Part shown: piece by piece, positions 1 through 10,133 of the stretch
How positions within the stretch are numbered: position 1 is the stretch's first letter
Layout of the letters: every line of letters starts with the position of its first letter
Origin: Thermoanaerobacterium aotearoense
GTDB taxonomy: Bacteria > Bacillota > Thermoanaerobacteria > Thermoanaerobacterales > Thermoanaerobacteraceae
Reading direction: 5' to 3'
Assembly (NCBI RefSeq): GCF_009905255.1
Contig: NZ_CP047602.1
Span: 1-64,000 of the forward strand
Length of the DNA stretch: 64,000 bases
Notes under the pieces: model-generated
The model's input: the letters and a program-made list of their open reading frames with translations, nothing else
What the model was told of the DNA's origin: nothing
Databases searched by the model: none
Program-made: the position numbers and the translations under genes

Positions 1-1332
1 TTAAAAACCTTTTATTCGCTTTTTAAGCTCCTCAATTTGCTTATTTAACGATTCATCTTCTTTTATGTCGTTTGATATTTTATCATAGGCATGTATAACC
101 GTAGTGTGGTCTTTTCCAAATTCCTCGCCTATTTTAGGCAATGATAAATCTGTCATTTCCCGGGCCAAGTACATGGCAATTTGCCTTGGAAAAGCTATCG
201 TCTTAGTCCTCTTTTTTGATATGAAATCTTCATATTTTATGTTGTAATACTTGCATACCTCTTCCTGTATAAGCTTAACCGTTATTTTCCTGACTTTGTT
301 GGATATTATGTCTTTTAATGCATCCTTTGCCAGGTCAAGGTCTATGTTTGCCTTTGTAAGAGATGAAAAAGCCACGATTCTTATTAAGGCGCCTTCTAAT
401 TCTCTTATATTTGAAGGTATTTTTTCTGCAATGTATATAAGTACATCGTCAGGTATATTCAAGTTTTCGTTTTGTGCTTTTTTCTTTAATATTGCAATTC
501 TCGTCTCAAAATCAGGTGGCTGTATGTCCGCTATAAGGCCCCATTCAAATCTGGATCTAAGTCTGTCTTCCAGCGTTGGTATCTCTTTAGGAGGTCTATC
601 GCTGGAAACTATTATCTGTTTATTTGCCTCATACAGTGTATTGAATGTATGGAAAAATTCCTCCTGCGTCCTTTCCTTTTTTGCTATAAATTGTATGTCG
701 TCTATTAAAAGTATGTCCATGCTTCTGTATTTATTCCTGAATTCTTCGTTTTTGTCGTCTTTTATTGAGTTAACCAGCTCGTTTGTAAATGTCTCTGATG
801 TAACATACATTATCTTTGTATTGCTGTTGTGTTCCAGCACAAAATGACCTATAGCGTGCATTAAATGGGTTTTGCCCAAGCCCACACCTCCATATATAAA
901 CAAAGGATTGTACGCTCTCGCAGGTGATTGTGCTACAGCTAAACATGCAGCATGTGCCAGTTTGTTGCTATTTCCTACTACGAATGTATCAAATGTGTAC
1001 TTTGGATTTAGCATGTTGGAAACGGCCTTGTCCTTTTCATTTTTAAATTGAACGGTTTCTTTTATTTTTCTGTACTCTTCCTCATCTTCGGATACTATCT
1101 TTATTTCTATGTTTTTGTTTGTTATTGATTTTGCTGCATCGTATATTACATTCAAATACCTTCCGTTTATGATATTTTTTGTAAATACATTTACTGCTGA
1201 TAGCACGAGTATGTCATCTAATAATGCTACAGGTTTTAAATGGACAAGCCATGTGGTGTAACTGGTGGATGTCAATTCGCTTTTTAATTTCTCAAATATT
1301 GCATCCCAAAGTGAGTAACAATCGTCATACAT
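1..1332 (-). CDS. dnaA: Chromosomal replication initiator DnaA
   Basis: DnaA is the AAA+ ATPase that binds DnaA boxes and melts oriC. Starting at the ATG at 1332 the protein has 443 residues, normal for the family. Visible are domain I (about 1-85), the Walker A loop GGVGLGKTH (about 148-156), Walker B LLIDDIQF (about 208-215) and the C-terminal DNA-binding signature [12 protein letters not shown] (from about 408). An in-frame start nine codons upstream is possible, but AGGAGGT lies six bases before the MYDD start, so that one is preferred. The stop codon is the first triplet of the window. The gene diverges from rpmH across oriC; dnaN would be expected just outside the window. Confidence 0.97.
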   Translation of the reverse strand: MYDDCYSLWDAIFEKLKSELTSTSYTTWLVHLKPVALLDDILVLSAVNVFTKNIINGRYLNVIYDAAKSITNKNIEIKIVSEDEEEYRKIKETVQFKNEKDKAVSNMLNPKYTFDTFVVGNSNKLAHAACLAVAQSPARAYNPLFIYGGVGLGKTHLMHAIGHFVLEHNSNTKIMYVTSETFTNELVNSIKDDKNEEFRNKYRSMDILLIDDIQFIAKKERTQEEFFHTFNTLYEANKQIIVSSDRPPKEIPTLEDRLRSRFEWGLIADIQPPDFETRIAILKKKAQNENLNIPDDVLIYIAEKIPSNIRELEGALIRIVAFSSLTKANIDLDLAKDALKDIISNKVRKITVKLIQEEVCKYYNIKYEDFISKKRTKTIAFPRQIAMYLAREMTDLSLPKIGEEFGKDHTTVIHAYDKISNDIKEDESLNKQIEELKKRIKGF

Positions 1333-1359
1333 TTTGTGACCTCCTACAAATATAAACAA

Positions 1360-1758
1360 GCTGTTGATAAAAAATAATTTTCACATGTGTATATCGGCAA
1401 GTTGTTAATAAATTTTGTTAAAAGGACAAAAAAATATCAACAATATAACATTGTTTTAAAAGATATAAAAATACTGTTGATAAATTTTTACTTGATAAAA
1501 ATGTATTTAAAAAGGCTTAAAAACCTATATTATAAAATCAATGTATAAAAAATAAATCAAAATAATAACAAGTTATTCACAGATTTATACACAACCTGTG
1601 AATAACTAAAATACGTGCTGATAACTTTTTTAAACTTATTAACAACTTCGATTATATGATACCAAAATATTAACACATTATCAATAAAAAAATAAAAATT
1701 ATTAACAGCCGCTGAATAAAACTTTTTAATATGTTAATAACATTAATGGATTAATTTA
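1360..1758. other. oriC: Replication origin region (oriC) between dnaA and rpmH
   Basis: This very AT-rich intergenic stretch carries a tight cluster of DnaA-box-like 9-mers: TTATTCACA at 1573-1581, TTATACACA at 1585-1593 and the inverted TGTGAATAA at 1597-1605. Weaker TGTTGATAA variants lie at 1362-1370 and 1475-1483, close to dnaA. The dnaA-rpmH intergenic position is the classical Firmicute origin. A second box cluster downstream of dnaA would lie outside the window. Boxes were read by eye, and the unwinding element was not mapped. Confidence 0.85.
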
Positions 1759-1787
1759 TTGACATGCAAATAAATAAACGATATAAT
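1759..1787 (+). promoter_or_regulatory. Sigma-A promoter of the rpmH operon
   Basis: A perfect TTGACA (1759-1764), a 17-base spacer and a perfect TATAAT (1782-1787) lie 36 bases before the rpmH start codon. Confidence 0.9.
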
Positions 1788-1823
1788 CTTATTAGCATTT
1801 TTATGGTTTTAGGAGGTGTAGTA

Positions 1824-1958
1824 GTGTTACGTACACATCAGCCGAAAGTAAGGCACAGGAAAAAGGAACATGGATTTAGAAAAAGGATGTCTACGAAAGA
1901 TGGTCGTGATGTTTTAAGAAGAAGAAGGAGAAAAGGTAGACATAGGTTGACAGCATAA
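1824..1958 (+). CDS. rpmH: 50S ribosomal protein bL34
   Basis: This is the 44-residue, highly basic large-subunit protein bL34 (R/K-rich, with the HGFRKRM motif). An ATG lies further upstream at 1764, but it sits inside the promoter. The GTG at 1824 with AGGAGG at 1811-1816 gives the standard protein, which opens LRTHQPK. It is the first gene of the rpmH-rnpA-yidD-yidC-jag operon. Confidence 0.96.
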   Translation: MLRTHQPKVRHRKKEHGFRKRMSTKDGRDVLRRRRRKGRHRLTA

Positions 1959-1960
1959 GG

Positions 1961-1983
1961 AAGGCCTTAATGGGCCTTTTTTG
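1961..1983 (+). terminator. Weak hairpin/attenuator between rpmH and rnpA
   Basis: AAGGCC (1961-1966) and GGCCTT (1973-1978) form a 6-bp stem followed by a T run. The position suggests partial termination or processing that gives more bL34 than RNase P protein; this is an inference. Confidence 0.5.
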
Positions 1984-2008
1984 CAATCGGAGGTTTAATA
2001 TATATGAT

Positions 2009-2347
2009 ATGATAAAGATAAAACGCAGCAGGGATTTTAAGAATGTATATAAATATGGAAAATCTGTTTCTAATCAGTACATTGTCATGTATTTTTTAGA
2101 AAATGGTACGGATGTCAATAGAGTCGGTTTTTCTATAAGCAAAAAAGTAGGTAAGAGTGTAGTTAGAAATCGCTATAAGAGATTGTTGTATGAAAATTTC
2201 AGGTTGTTAGATGGTGATTTAAAAAAAGGATATGACATTATTTTTATTGCCAGAAATAAAATCGTAGAGTCAGATTTTTATACGTTGGGAAATGCTATGA
2301 GAAGGCTTCTTAAGAAATCTTCTCTTTATATGGTGAATGATAAATGA
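2009..2347 (+). CDS. rnpA: Ribonuclease P protein component
   Basis: RnpA is the basic protein subunit that assists the RNase P RNA in tRNA 5' maturation. The 112-residue form from the ATG at 2009 shows the N-terminal KRSRDF segment, the [19 protein letters not shown] core (the RNR-type motif that contacts RNA) and the family's normal length. GGAGG at 1989-1993 is rather far from this ATG, so the exact start is less sure. The stop overlaps the yidD start (ATGA), indicating translational coupling. Confidence 0.95.
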   Translation: MIKIKRSRDFKNVYKYGKSVSNQYIVMYFLENGTDVNRVGFSISKKVGKSVVRNRYKRLLYENFRLLDGDLKKGYDIIFIARNKIVESDFYTLGNAMRRLLKKSSLYMVNDK

Positions 2348-2553
2348 AGTACATTTTCATATATTTAATAAAGTTTTACCAAAAATTCATATCTCCTATG
2401 AAGCCAAAGTCTTGCAGGTTTTACCCTACTTGTTCTCAATACGCTATCGATGCCATCATGAAGTATGGCATTTTAAAGGGTGGAATGATGGCTTTGTGGA
2501 GGATATTAAGGTGTAATCCCTTTAATCCAGGCGGATATGATCCTGTAAAATAG
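2344..2553 (+). CDS. yidD: Membrane protein insertion efficiency factor YidD
   Basis: This 69-residue protein has the family motif [11 protein letters not shown] and the C-terminal [12 protein letters not shown]. YidD proteins sit at the inner face of the membrane and help YidC-dependent insertion. It overlaps rnpA by four bases and is followed by yidC after 14 bases, the usual order. Confidence 0.95.
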   Translation: MKYIFIYLIKFYQKFISPMKPKSCRFYPTCSQYAIDAIMKYGILKGGMMALWRILRCNPFNPGGYDPVK

Positions 2554-2567
2554 CTAGGAGGTTTAAA

Positions 2568-3224
2568 ATGGCATCAATTGGTATGTACCTTGGCCAGTTA
2601 TTAAAATTTATATACGATTTTGTTGGAAATTATGGTGTAGCCATAATCATATTTACGATTCTCATAAGGGTTGTCCTTTTGCCTTTTTATGTCCAGCAGA
2701 TGGGAACAATGAGGAAGATGAAGGAGATTAGCCCTTTAGTTGAAGAAATCAAGAAGAAATACGCTAAAGATCCTCAAAAGATGAACGAAGAGATGATGAA
2801 GCTTTATAAAGAAAAAAATGTAAATCCCATGAGCGGTTGTCTGCCGATGTTGTTGCCTCTTATAATACTTTGGCCGCTTTTTGCTATGCTTAGAAGTTAT
2901 CCCGCATTTAGCACGGCTTCGTTTTTATGGCTTAAAAGTTTAGCTGCAAGAGATCCTTATTATATATTGCCACTATTGTCTGGCGTGACTACGTATATTT
3001 CCTCTGCGATGATACAGACAGACAATAATCAGAAGTCGATGAATCTCGTAATGTCTGCTTTTATGATATGGATAACTGTTTCGCTGCCTGCTGGTGTGGG
3101 TATATATTGGGTTACCAGCAATATCTTTCAGATTGTGCAGCAGTACATCTTTTTAAGACCTACCGAACCAATGAAGGGAGAGTCTTCAAATGAGGGAAAT
3201 AATAAAAACAGGAAAGACAGTTGA
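2568..3224 (+). CDS. yidC: Membrane protein insertase YidC/SpoIIIJ
   Basis: A 218-residue short Gram-positive type YidC/Oxa1 insertase. Hydrophobic segments lie near residues 20-42, 90-112, 130-150 and 162-190, with the conserved groove arginine near residue 34 (ILIRVVLLP). It lacks an obvious lipoprotein signal. AGGAGG precedes the ATG. Its 3' end overlaps the jag start by 35 bases, a common operon arrangement. It inserts proteins with or without Sec; SpoIIIJ paralogues serve the forespore. Confidence 0.95.
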   Translation: MASIGMYLGQLLKFIYDFVGNYGVAIIIFTILIRVVLLPFYVQQMGTMRKMKEISPLVEEIKKKYAKDPQKMNEEMMKLYKEKNVNPMSGCLPMLLPLIILWPLFAMLRSYPAFSTASFLWLKSLAARDPYYILPLLSGVTTYISSAMIQTDNNQKSMNLVMSAFMIWITVSLPAGVGIYWVTSNIFQIVQQYIFLRPTEPMKGESSNEGNNKNRKDS

Positions 3225-3810
3225 TGAGGCTGTCAATGCTGGACTTTCAGAGTTAGGTATAACGAGGGATTTAGTAGACATAGAAGTAATAGACGAAGGC
3301 AGTAAAGGATTTCTGGGTTTATTAGGCAAACAGGCGATAGTTAAGATAATAGTCAAAGATGTCTTCAAGGAAAATATCAAAAGGTTTTTGGATGGATTGA
3401 TAAGCTTTATGGGCATAGATGTTGCATACGATATTGGCGAAAAAGATAATACGATATTGGTGAATTTAAAGGGAAAAGGCGTTGGATTGCTGATAGGTTA
3501 TAGAGGTGAGACGTTAGATTCACTGCAGTACCTCGTATCTTTGGTGGCAAATAAAAACAATGTGGAAGGCATACACAAAAAGGTTTTATTGGATGCGGAA
3601 AATTATCGTGAAAAGAGAGAGAAGATACTTATAAATTTGGCAAACAAGATTGCCAGAAAGGTAAAGCAGGAACAAAGAAGCATTACATTGGAACCTATGA
3701 ACGCCAATGAGAGGAGAATAATTCACTTGGCTTTGCAAGACGATCCTGACATAGAGACATTTAGCGAAGGCGAAGAACCGAATAGGAGAGTGACGATATC
3801 TTTAAAGTAG
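3190..3810 (+). CDS. jag: RNA-binding protein Jag/KhpB
   Basis: A 206-residue protein with the Jag N-terminal domain (about 1-50), a KH-type domain (about 70-140, with a G-x-x-IGYRG loop) and an R3H domain (about 145-205, with RRIIH). In other Firmicutes Jag/KhpB binds RNA together with KhpA and influences cell division and sporulation. The start lies inside the yidC coding region and the gene ends the operon before a terminator. Confidence 0.93.
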   Translation: MREIIKTGKTVDEAVNAGLSELGITRDLVDIEVIDEGSKGFLGLLGKQAIVKIIVKDVFKENIKRFLDGLISFMGIDVAYDIGEKDNTILVNLKGKGVGLLIGYRGETLDSLQYLVSLVANKNNVEGIHKKVLLDAENYREKREKILINLANKIARKVKQEQRSITLEPMNANERRIIHLALQDDPDIETFSEGEEPNRRVTISLK

Positions 3811-3813
3811 CGG

Positions 3814-3838
3814 ATACCCAAAAGGGTATTTTTTCTTT
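3814..3838 (+). terminator. Intrinsic terminator after jag
   Basis: ATACCC (3814-3819), an AAAA loop and GGGTAT (3824-3829) run directly into a T-rich tract. It closes the rpmH-jag operon. Confidence 0.85.
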
Positions 3839-3845
3839 TACCTTA

Positions 3846-3874
3846 TTGTAAAATAATATTTGGTGTTATATTAT
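3846..3874 (+). promoter_or_regulatory. Likely sigma-A promoter of mnmE-mnmG-rsmG
   Basis: TTGTAA (3846-3851), a 17-base spacer and TATTAT (3869-3874) lie just before mnmE and after the jag terminator. Confidence 0.6.
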
Positions 3875-3906
3875 CATACTAAAGATCTGAAAGTTTGGTG
3901 GTTAAC

Positions 3907-5283
3907 GTGATAGAAGATACTATTGCTGCGATTTCGACTCCAATAGGTGAAGGTGGTATATCCATCATAAGGATAAGTGGCAGTGATGCGATAAAAATTG
4001 TTTCTGGTATCTTTAAATCCAAGCGAAACGTGGATTTGAGGAATGTTAAGAGTCATACGGTTCATTACGGTTTTATTTACGATGCGGAAAATGATGAGAT
4101 ATACGATGAAGTTTTGGTAAATGTCATGAAAAGCCCTCATACTTACACAAAGGAAGATGTGGTAGAGATAAATTGCCACGGCGGCTATATTCCTTCTAAA
4201 AGAATTTTGGAGCTTGTACTTAAAAATGGTGCAAGGCTTGCTGAGCCTGGCGAATTTACAAAAAGGGCTTTTTTAAATGGAAGATTAGATATATCTCAGG
4301 CGGAAGCTGTCATAGACATAATAAGGTCTAAGACAGATCTGTCTAATAAATACGCTTTGATGCAGCTTAACGGAAGCGTCAAAGAAAAGATCACAAAGAT
4401 AAAGAATGACCTTGTGGCACTTATTGCTCATATATTTGCCCTTATGGATTTTCCTGAGGAAGATGTGGAGTTACTTAATGATGGTGAGCTTATAGACGGC
4501 ATTAACAATTCTATCAGAGAAATTGATGAGATACTTAAAACATCTGAAAAGGGAAGGATTGTAAGAGAAGGGCTTAACACAGCAATAATTGGGAAGCCTA
4601 ATGTAGGCAAATCTTCACTTTTAAATGCACTGTTAAATGAAAATAGAGCCATTGTGACAGATGTGCCTGGCACAACGCGGGACATCATTGAAGAACATTT
4701 AAGCATAAAAGGCATACCTATAAATCTCATAGATACAGCAGGCATAAGGCAGACTGATGAGATCGTGGAGAAAATTGGAGTCGAAAGAAGCAGAGAAGCT
4801 ATAGACAAAGCTGATTTGATAATATTCGTCTTTGATAATTCACGGCCTATAGAAAAAGATGATTATGAGATACTTAAATTGATTGAAAATAAGAAAGTTT
4901 TGTATATTTTGAATAAGATCGATCTGCCTTCTGCGATTGACATGGATGAAGTTTATAAGTTATCGGGTGGAAGGTATGTAAGATTGTCGTCTGTCACAAA
5001 AGAGGGGTTAGAAACATTAGAAAATACTGTATACAATATGGTCTTGTCTGATGGTTTGTCACGCGACGAATTTCTTCTGACAAACATGCGACACAAGGAT
5101 GCACTGATTAAAGCTAAAGACAGTTTGATGTCATGCCTTAAGACGATAGAAGGCGGTTTGACGGAAGATTTTGTATCTATCGATTTAAACTCTGCGATAG
5201 ATCATTTAGGCTTGATAACCGGTGAAACTGCAAATGAAGATTTAATCAATGAAATATTTGAAAGATTTTGTGTTGGAAAGTAG
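3907..5283 (+). CDS. mnmE: tRNA modification GTPase MnmE
   Basis: MnmE works with MnmG to install 5-carboxymethylaminomethyl groups on U34 of certain tRNAs, using a folate C1 unit. The N-terminal folate-binding domain opens DTIAAISTP; the GTPase domain has its P-loop GKPNVGKS at about 229-236 and the G3 motif DTAG; the protein ends in the conserved C-x-G-K. Start codons TTG 3895, GTG 3898 and GTG 3907 are all possible. GTG 3907 is chosen because it follows GGTGG and gives the usual 458-residue protein. Confidence 0.95.
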   Translation: MIEDTIAAISTPIGEGGISIIRISGSDAIKIVSGIFKSKRNVDLRNVKSHTVHYGFIYDAENDEIYDEVLVNVMKSPHTYTKEDVVEINCHGGYIPSKRILELVLKNGARLAEPGEFTKRAFLNGRLDISQAEAVIDIIRSKTDLSNKYALMQLNGSVKEKITKIKNDLVALIAHIFALMDFPEEDVELLNDGELIDGINNSIREIDEILKTSEKGRIVREGLNTAIIGKPNVGKSSLLNALLNENRAIVTDVPGTTRDIIEEHLSIKGIPINLIDTAGIRQTDEIVEKIGVERSREAIDKADLIIFVFDNSRPIEKDDYEILKLIENKKVLYILNKIDLPSAIDMDEVYKLSGGRYVRLSSVTKEGLETLENTVYNMVLSDGLSRDEFLLTNMRHKDALIKAKDSLMSCLKTIEGGLTEDFVSIDLNSAIDHLGLITGETANEDLINEIFERFCVGK

Positions 5284-5291
5284 GTGGTTGA

Positions 5292-7163
5292 ATGATATAC
5301 AATGCTGGTGTATATGACGTAGCTGTAATAGGTTTAGGACATGCTGGATGTGAAGCGGCTTTAGCCACTGCACGGCTTGGATTAAAGACAGTCGCTTTTG
5401 CCATAAATTTAGATTCTATCGCTTTGATGCCATGTAATCCTGCCATAGGCGGACCGGCTAAGACTAACCTTGTTAGAGAGATTGATGCACTTGGTGGACA
5501 GATGGCTATAAACACGGATTTGACATTAATACAGGAGAGGACTTTAAATACCAGTAAAGGTCCTGCAGTAAGAGCTTTGAGGGCTCAGTCGGACAAAAAA
5601 AGGTATCAATTCAACATGAAGTATACGCTGGAAAAGCAAGAAAATTTAGACATCAAGCAGGCAGAAGTCGTCGATATAGAGGTTGAAGATGGACAAGTCA
5701 AAAGTGTCATTACAAAGACAGGTGCAAGGTATCTTTGCAAATCTTGCATTGTTACGACTGGTACTTATTTAAGAGGTAGGATAATCATAGGTGATGTAAG
5801 CTACAGCGGTGGACCAAACGGATTATTTCCAGCCAATGAGCTTTCTAAGTGCTTTGAGAGGCTTAACATCAGATTGATGAGGTTTAAGACGGGTACGCCA
5901 GCGAGAGTTGATAAAAAGTCTATAAATTTTGATGCGATGGAGATACAGCCTGGCGATGACAAGATAACGCCTTTTTCATACATGCACGACGAGATAAATG
6001 TTGAACAGATTCCTTGCTGGCTTACATATACAAACGAGAAAACCCATGAAGTGATAATGAGAAATATAGATAGATCTCCTCTTTACAGTGGTGAAATTAA
6101 AGGTGTTGGACCAAGGTATTGTCCATCTATTGAAGATAAGGTGGTCAAGTTTCCTGATAAGTTGAGGCATCAGCTTTTTATAGAGCCAGAGGGAAGGGAC
6201 ACAAATGAAATGTACGTGCAAGGCATGTCATCAAGCATGCCTGAAGATGTCCAGATAGAATTTTTAAGAACAATTAAGGGGTTAGAGAATGTCAAAGTGA
6301 TGAGGCCGGGATATGCTATTGAGTACGACTGCATAGATCCTACTCAACTAAAACAGTCTTTAGAGTTAAAGACAATCTCAGGGCTATTTTTTGCAGGTCA
6401 AGTAAACGGCACGTCTGGATATGAGGAAGCTGCTGCACAAGGGCTTATGGCAGGCATAAATGCTGCTATGAAGCATTACAACAGGGAGCCGTTTATTTTG
6501 GATAGATCTGAAGCGTATATAGGTGTATTGATCGATGATCTTGTAACAAAAGGAACAAATGAGCCATACAGGATGTTGACGTCAAGAGCGGAGTACAGGC
6601 TTATTTTACGGCAGGACAATGCTGATTTTCGATTAACCGAAAAAGGAAGGCAGATAGGATTAGTCGATGATGAAAGATACAATAGATTTTTAATGAAAAA
6701 AGCGCAGTACGAGAAAGAGATGGAAAGATTGAAAAACACCATGATAACGCCAAGCCACGATGTCAATGAATATTTAAAGTCAAAGGGAAGTTCACCTATC
6801 GTCACAGGAATAACCATGTACGATTTGCTTAAAAGGCCTGAGATAGATTATGTTTCATCGAAGGTGATTGATTCAGGCAGGCCGGATGACATTAGAGATG
6901 ATGTGGCTTTTCAGATCGATATAAATATAAAGTATGAAGGTTATATAAAGAAGCAAATGGAGCAAGTAGAAAAGTTTAAAGCGTTGGAGAATAAGAAGAT
7001 TCCATCTTGGATAAATTACGATGATATAAAAGGGATAAGCATTGAAGCAAGACAAAAATTGAAAAGCATCATGCCTACATCTGTCGGTCAGGCATCAAGG
7101 ATCTCCGGCGTTTCACCAGCAGACATTTCTGTTATATTAATTTATTTGCAGTCGAGGAGATAG
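5292..7163 (+). CDS. mnmG: tRNA modification FAD protein MnmG (GidA)
   Basis: The 623-residue FAD- and NADH-dependent partner of MnmE. The N-terminal dinucleotide fold reads [10 protein letters not shown], followed by the family signature [17 protein letters not shown]. The C-terminal helical domain that binds MnmE is present. The ATG lies eight bases after the mnmE stop, with AGGTGG before it. Confidence 0.96.
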   Translation: MIYNAGVYDVAVIGLGHAGCEAALATARLGLKTVAFAINLDSIALMPCNPAIGGPAKTNLVREIDALGGQMAINTDLTLIQERTLNTSKGPAVRALRAQSDKKRYQFNMKYTLEKQENLDIKQAEVVDIEVEDGQVKSVITKTGARYLCKSCIVTTGTYLRGRIIIGDVSYSGGPNGLFPANELSKCFERLNIRLMRFKTGTPARVDKKSINFDAMEIQPGDDKITPFSYMHDEINVEQIPCWLTYTNEKTHEVIMRNIDRSPLYSGEIKGVGPRYCPSIEDKVVKFPDKLRHQLFIEPEGRDTNEMYVQGMSSSMPEDVQIEFLRTIKGLENVKVMRPGYAIEYDCIDPTQLKQSLELKTISGLFFAGQVNGTSGYEEAAAQGLMAGINAAMKHYNREPFILDRSEAYIGVLIDDLVTKGTNEPYRMLTSRAEYRLILRQDNADFRLTEKGRQIGLVDDERYNRFLMKKAQYEKEMERLKNTMITPSHDVNEYLKSKGSSPIVTGITMYDLLKRPEIDYVSSKVIDSGRPDDIRDDVAFQIDINIKYEGYIKKQMEQVEKFKALENKKIPSWINYDDIKGISIEARQKLKSIMPTSVGQASRISGVSPADISVILIYLQSRR

Positions 7164-7167
7164 GCAT

Positions 7168-7890
7168 ATGAACAGAGAATACATTGATATACTTATAAGC
7201 GGTGCTAATGATTTAGGGATAGAACTCAATATGTTCCATGTGGAACAATTTTTAAAGTACAATGATCTCCTTTTAAAGTGGAATGAGAAAATGAATTTAA
7301 CGGCCATTACAGAAGAAAGGGAGATCATCATTAAGCACTTTTTAGACAGTTTAACTGCATTAAAATGCAATGTAATAAAAGGCACTGAAAGGATAATTGA
7401 CGTAGGCGCAGGTGCTGGCTTTCCATCGGTGCCTCTTAAGATTTTATTTCCATCATTGAAGCTTACTATAGTCGATTCTTTAAAGAAAAGGACTGTGTTT
7501 TTAAACGAATTGGCTAGCCATCTTAATTTAAATGATGTTGAAATCATACATGGAAGAGCGGAAGACTTAGGTAAAGATATTGATTTCCGCGAAAAATACG
7601 ACATCTCATTATCGAGGGCTGTTGCACAGCTAAATGTGCTAATAGAGTATTGCATACCTTTTACAAAGGTTGATGGATATTTGATAGCGTATAAGGGGTC
7701 TAATGCAGATGAAGAAATAAATGCATCGCAAAATGCTTTGAATGTTTTAAGGTGTCAGATAGAAAATGTCATTGACGTTACATTACCTTACACTGATATT
7801 CATCACAAACTTGTCTTAATAAAGAAGTTGAGTGTTACTGACGATAAATACCCGAGAAAGCCAAAATTAATTGAAAAGTCACCACTTTAA
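7168..7890 (+). CDS. rsmG: 16S rRNA (guanine527-N7) methyltransferase RsmG
   Basis: A 240-residue class I SAM methyltransferase (GidB). The SAM-binding motif IDVGAGAGFPS is followed by the acidic IVDS and the LSRAVAQ region typical of RsmG. It follows mnmG after four bases, the conserved mnmE-mnmG-rsmG order. A parS-like 16-mer lies inside its coding sequence at 7232-7247. Confidence 0.95.
   Translation: MNREYIDILISGANDLGIELNMFHVEQFLKYNDLLLKWNEKMNLTAITEEREIIIKHFLDSLTALKCNVIKGTERIIDVGAGAGFPSVPLKILFPSLKLTIVDSLKKRTVFLNELASHLNLNDVEIIHGRAEDLGKDIDFREKYDISLSRAVAQLNVLIEYCIPFTKVDGYLIAYKGSNADEEINASQNALNVLRCQIENVIDVTLPYTDIHHKLVLIKKLSVTDDKYPRKPKLIEKSPL
7232..7247. promoter_or_regulatory. parS: parS-like partition site inside rsmG
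   Basis: TGTTCCATGTGGAACA closely resembles the Firmicute ParB site TGTTTCACGTGAAACA. It is the exact reverse complement of the 16-mer at 9298-9313 next to parA. Location in a coding region near the origin is normal for parS. Confidence 0.8.
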
Positions 7891-7907
7891 CGAAAGGATA
7901 ATGATTT

Positions 7908-8354
7908 ATGAGGGATTTTAGGGCTTGTCTATTGGTTTCAAGAGGCGTTATCATTAATGACGGCAAAGTTCTTCTCGTAAAGCACCAGACGGAAGATGAG
8001 GTAGGCTGGGTCTTTCCAGGAGGTCGCGTTGAAGAAAATGAATCGCTTGTAGAGGCATTGGTGAGGGAATGCAAAGAAGAAACAGGGTACGATGTCGTGG
8101 CTGATAGCGTCTGTTATCTGGAGGAATACCTTATTTATTACGCTACATATTTTAAATGCAGAATTGTAGGTGGTGATTTGAAATTAGGTTCTGATCCTGA
8201 TATGCCTAAAGATCAGCAGGTGATTAAAGACGTAAAGTGGGTTGACATATCGCAGTTTGATTGTTTGGACATATATCCAGAAGGGCTCAAAAAGATGATC
8301 ATGGATGGAAGCATTAAGCATCAGAATTTAAAACTGCCCCAAATATACAGATAA
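7908..8354 (+). CDS. NUDIX hydrolase
   Basis: A 148-residue NUDIX protein. The complete NUDIX box (G-x5-E-x7-REUXEEXGU) is visible from GGRVEENE through RECKEETGY, so the metal-dependent pyrophosphohydrolase site should be intact. The substrate cannot be told from the sequence. It sits between rsmG and noc, reads the same way, and may belong to the mnmE transcript. Confidence 0.9.
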   Translation: MRDFRACLLVSRGVIINDGKVLLVKHQTEDEVGWVFPGGRVEENESLVEALVRECKEETGYDVVADSVCYLEEYLIYYATYFKCRIVGGDLKLGSDPDMPKDQQVIKDVKWVDISQFDCLDIYPEGLKKMIMDGSIKHQNLKLPQIYR

Positions 8355-8462
8355 AAAATTTTTGATAAAATATTAGGATAATAATGGAATTATAGGAGGA
8401 ATTTTGATATTATTGTAGAATATATATAATATAATCTATTGTTTTACGAAGAGGTGTTTTTT

Positions 8463-9266
8463 ATGGTGTCAATAAAACAGCAGGAAATCAAATACTTGCC
8501 GATAGACCTTATTAGGCCAAATCCATATCAGCCTCGCAAAATCTTTGACACAGCTAATCTTCAAGAGCTTTGCGATTCTATAAAAGCTTATGGCGTTATA
8601 CAGCCAATAAGCGTGAGAGTCGTAAATGGCAATTCGTATGAGCTTATATCTGGAGAAAGACGTCTAAGAGCATCAAAGTTGGCGGGCCTTACGACAATTC
8701 CTGCTATAGTGTTTGAGGCGTACGATGAAGATTCTGCGGTTATTGCTTTAATAGAAAATTTACAGAGAAAGGATCTTAACTTTTTAGAGGAAGCTGAAGG
8801 GTATTACAACCTAATAAACGACCACAATCTTACTCAAGAAAAACTGGCTGTTATGCTGGGGAAAAGCCAATCTACAATAGCTAATAAGTTGAGGCTTTTA
8901 AAGCTTAGCGATAATATAAAAGCCAAATTGATAGAGCACAATTTGACAGAGCGCCATGCACGTGCCCTTTTAAGGCTTCCAGATGAGGAGATGCAGAATA
9001 AGGCTCTCGACATAATTATAAAGAAAAAGTGCAATGTCAAAGAAACGGAAAAAATTGTGCAGGATATGATAAATAAAATAACGATGGAGGAAGATAAGAA
9101 GGAAGAAAAAAAGAAGATGATGAGATTTTACAAAGATATAAGAATTTTTGTCAATACAATAAAGCAAGCAATCACAATAATGAAAAATTCAGGTGTCGAT
9201 GCTGAATACACTGAACTTAACGAAGATGACTACATTGAATTTAAGATAAGGATTCCTAAAAAGTAA
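8463..9266 (+). CDS. noc: Nucleoid occlusion protein Noc (ParB-like)
   Basis: A 267-residue ParB-family protein with the CTPase/ParB N-terminal domain (NPYQPRK, ERRLRASKLAG) and a central helix-turn-helix. It is shorter than and distinct from the ParB encoded next to parA; this upstream paralogue position is where Firmicute Noc is found. Noc binds its own DNA sites and blocks division over the nucleoid. The ATG at 8463 with GAGGTG upstream is preferred over an in-frame start eight codons earlier. Assignment as Noc rather than a second ParB rests on position. Confidence 0.82.
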   Translation: MVSIKQQEIKYLPIDLIRPNPYQPRKIFDTANLQELCDSIKAYGVIQPISVRVVNGNSYELISGERRLRASKLAGLTTIPAIVFEAYDEDSAVIALIENLQRKDLNFLEEAEGYYNLINDHNLTQEKLAVMLGKSQSTIANKLRLLKLSDNIKAKLIEHNLTERHARALLRLPDEEMQNKALDIIIKKKCNVKETEKIVQDMINKITMEEDKKEEKKKMMRFYKDIRIFVNTIKQAITIMKNSGVDAEYTELNEDDYIEFKIRIPKK

Positions 9267-9297
9267 TTTTTAATCACCCGTGCAATTATTTAACTTT

Positions 9298-9313
9298 TGT
9301 TCCACATGGAACA
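9298..9313. promoter_or_regulatory. parS: parS-like partition site upstream of parA
   Basis: TGTTCCACATGGAACA is the exact reverse complement of the site in rsmG. It lies 41 bases before the parA start codon, where ParB loading could also affect parAB transcription. Confidence 0.82.
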
Positions 9314-9353
9314 ATGCTATAATAAAAATATGATAAAATTGCGGGGTGATAAA

Positions 9354-10133
9354 TTGGGCAAAGTAATAGCTGTGGCAAATCAAAAAGGCGGCGTTGGCAA
9401 GACTACAACTACTATAAATCTTGGTTATTCTTTATCTGCTGCTGGCAAGAAGGTACTGTGCGTCGATATGGATCCACAAAGCAATATGACAAGTGGATTT
9501 GGAATAGATACTTCATCAATTAACTGCACCACGTATAATATTTTAATTGAAGGAAAGGACATAAAAGAAGCGTACATAGAGTTAGAAGATATGAGCGGTA
9601 TTACCATTGTTCCTTCCAGTATACAATTGGCAGGTGCAGAGATAGAACTTGTGCCGATGCTGTCGAGAGAATTTAGGCTTAAAAATTCCATAAATGAAAT
9701 AAAAGAAGATTTTGACTACATCTTAATCGACTGCCCTCCATCTTTAGGGCTTTTGACAATAAACGCGTTGACGGCAGCGGATTCTGTTTTGGTTCCGATA
9801 CAATGTGAATACTATGCGTTAGAAGGATTGACACAATTGATGAATACTATAAATTTGATAAAGAAAAACATAAACCACGGCCTTGAAATTGAAGGAGTTG
9901 TTTTGACGATGTTTAATGCTCGGACAAACCTATCGATACAGGTTGTCGATGAGGTCAAAAAGTATTTCAAGGGGAAAGTGTACGGAACCATAATACCAAG
10001 GAACATAAGGTTAGGTGAAGCGCCAAGCTTTGGGAAGCCTATTTCACTTTATGATCCGCATTCGAAAGGTGCCGAAGCTTATGAGGAGTTGGCGAAGGAA
10101 TTAATTGAAAGGAACGGTGAGGCAGGTGAATAA
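9354..10133 (+). CDS. parA: Chromosome partitioning ATPase ParA/Soj
   Basis: A 259-residue deviant Walker A ATPase (KGGVGKTTTT near the N terminus). It acts with ParB on origin segregation and on DnaA activity. The TTG at 9354 after GGGGTGAT gives the canonical start GKVIAVANQKGG. A longer in-frame reading from 9297 would run through the parS site and is rejected. Confidence 0.95.
   Translation: MGKVIAVANQKGGVGKTTTTINLGYSLSAAGKKVLCVDMDPQSNMTSGFGIDTSSINCTTYNILIEGKDIKEAYIELEDMSGITIVPSSIQLAGAEIELVPMLSREFRLKNSINEIKEDFDYILIDCPPSLGLLTINALTAADSVLVPIQCEYYALEGLTQLMNTINLIKKNINHGLEIEGVVLTMFNARTNLSIQVVDEVKKYFKGKVYGTIIPRNIRLGEAPSFGKPISLYDPHSKGAEAYEELAKELIERNGEAGE

Noticed and set aside
251-847. Long open frame on the plus strand opposite dnaA
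   Set aside because: It is antisense to a well-conserved gene and has no family features; a composition shadow. The same holds for many minus-strand frames opposite the ribosomal, mnm and cph genes.
8404-8435. Promoter for noc from TTGATA and two overlapping TATAAT elements
   Set aside because: Possible spacers are 15 or 20 bases, neither convincing.
9297-9353. Longer N terminus for ParA
   Set aside because: It would read through the parS-like site and lacks a ribosome-binding site; the TTG at 9354 fits the family.
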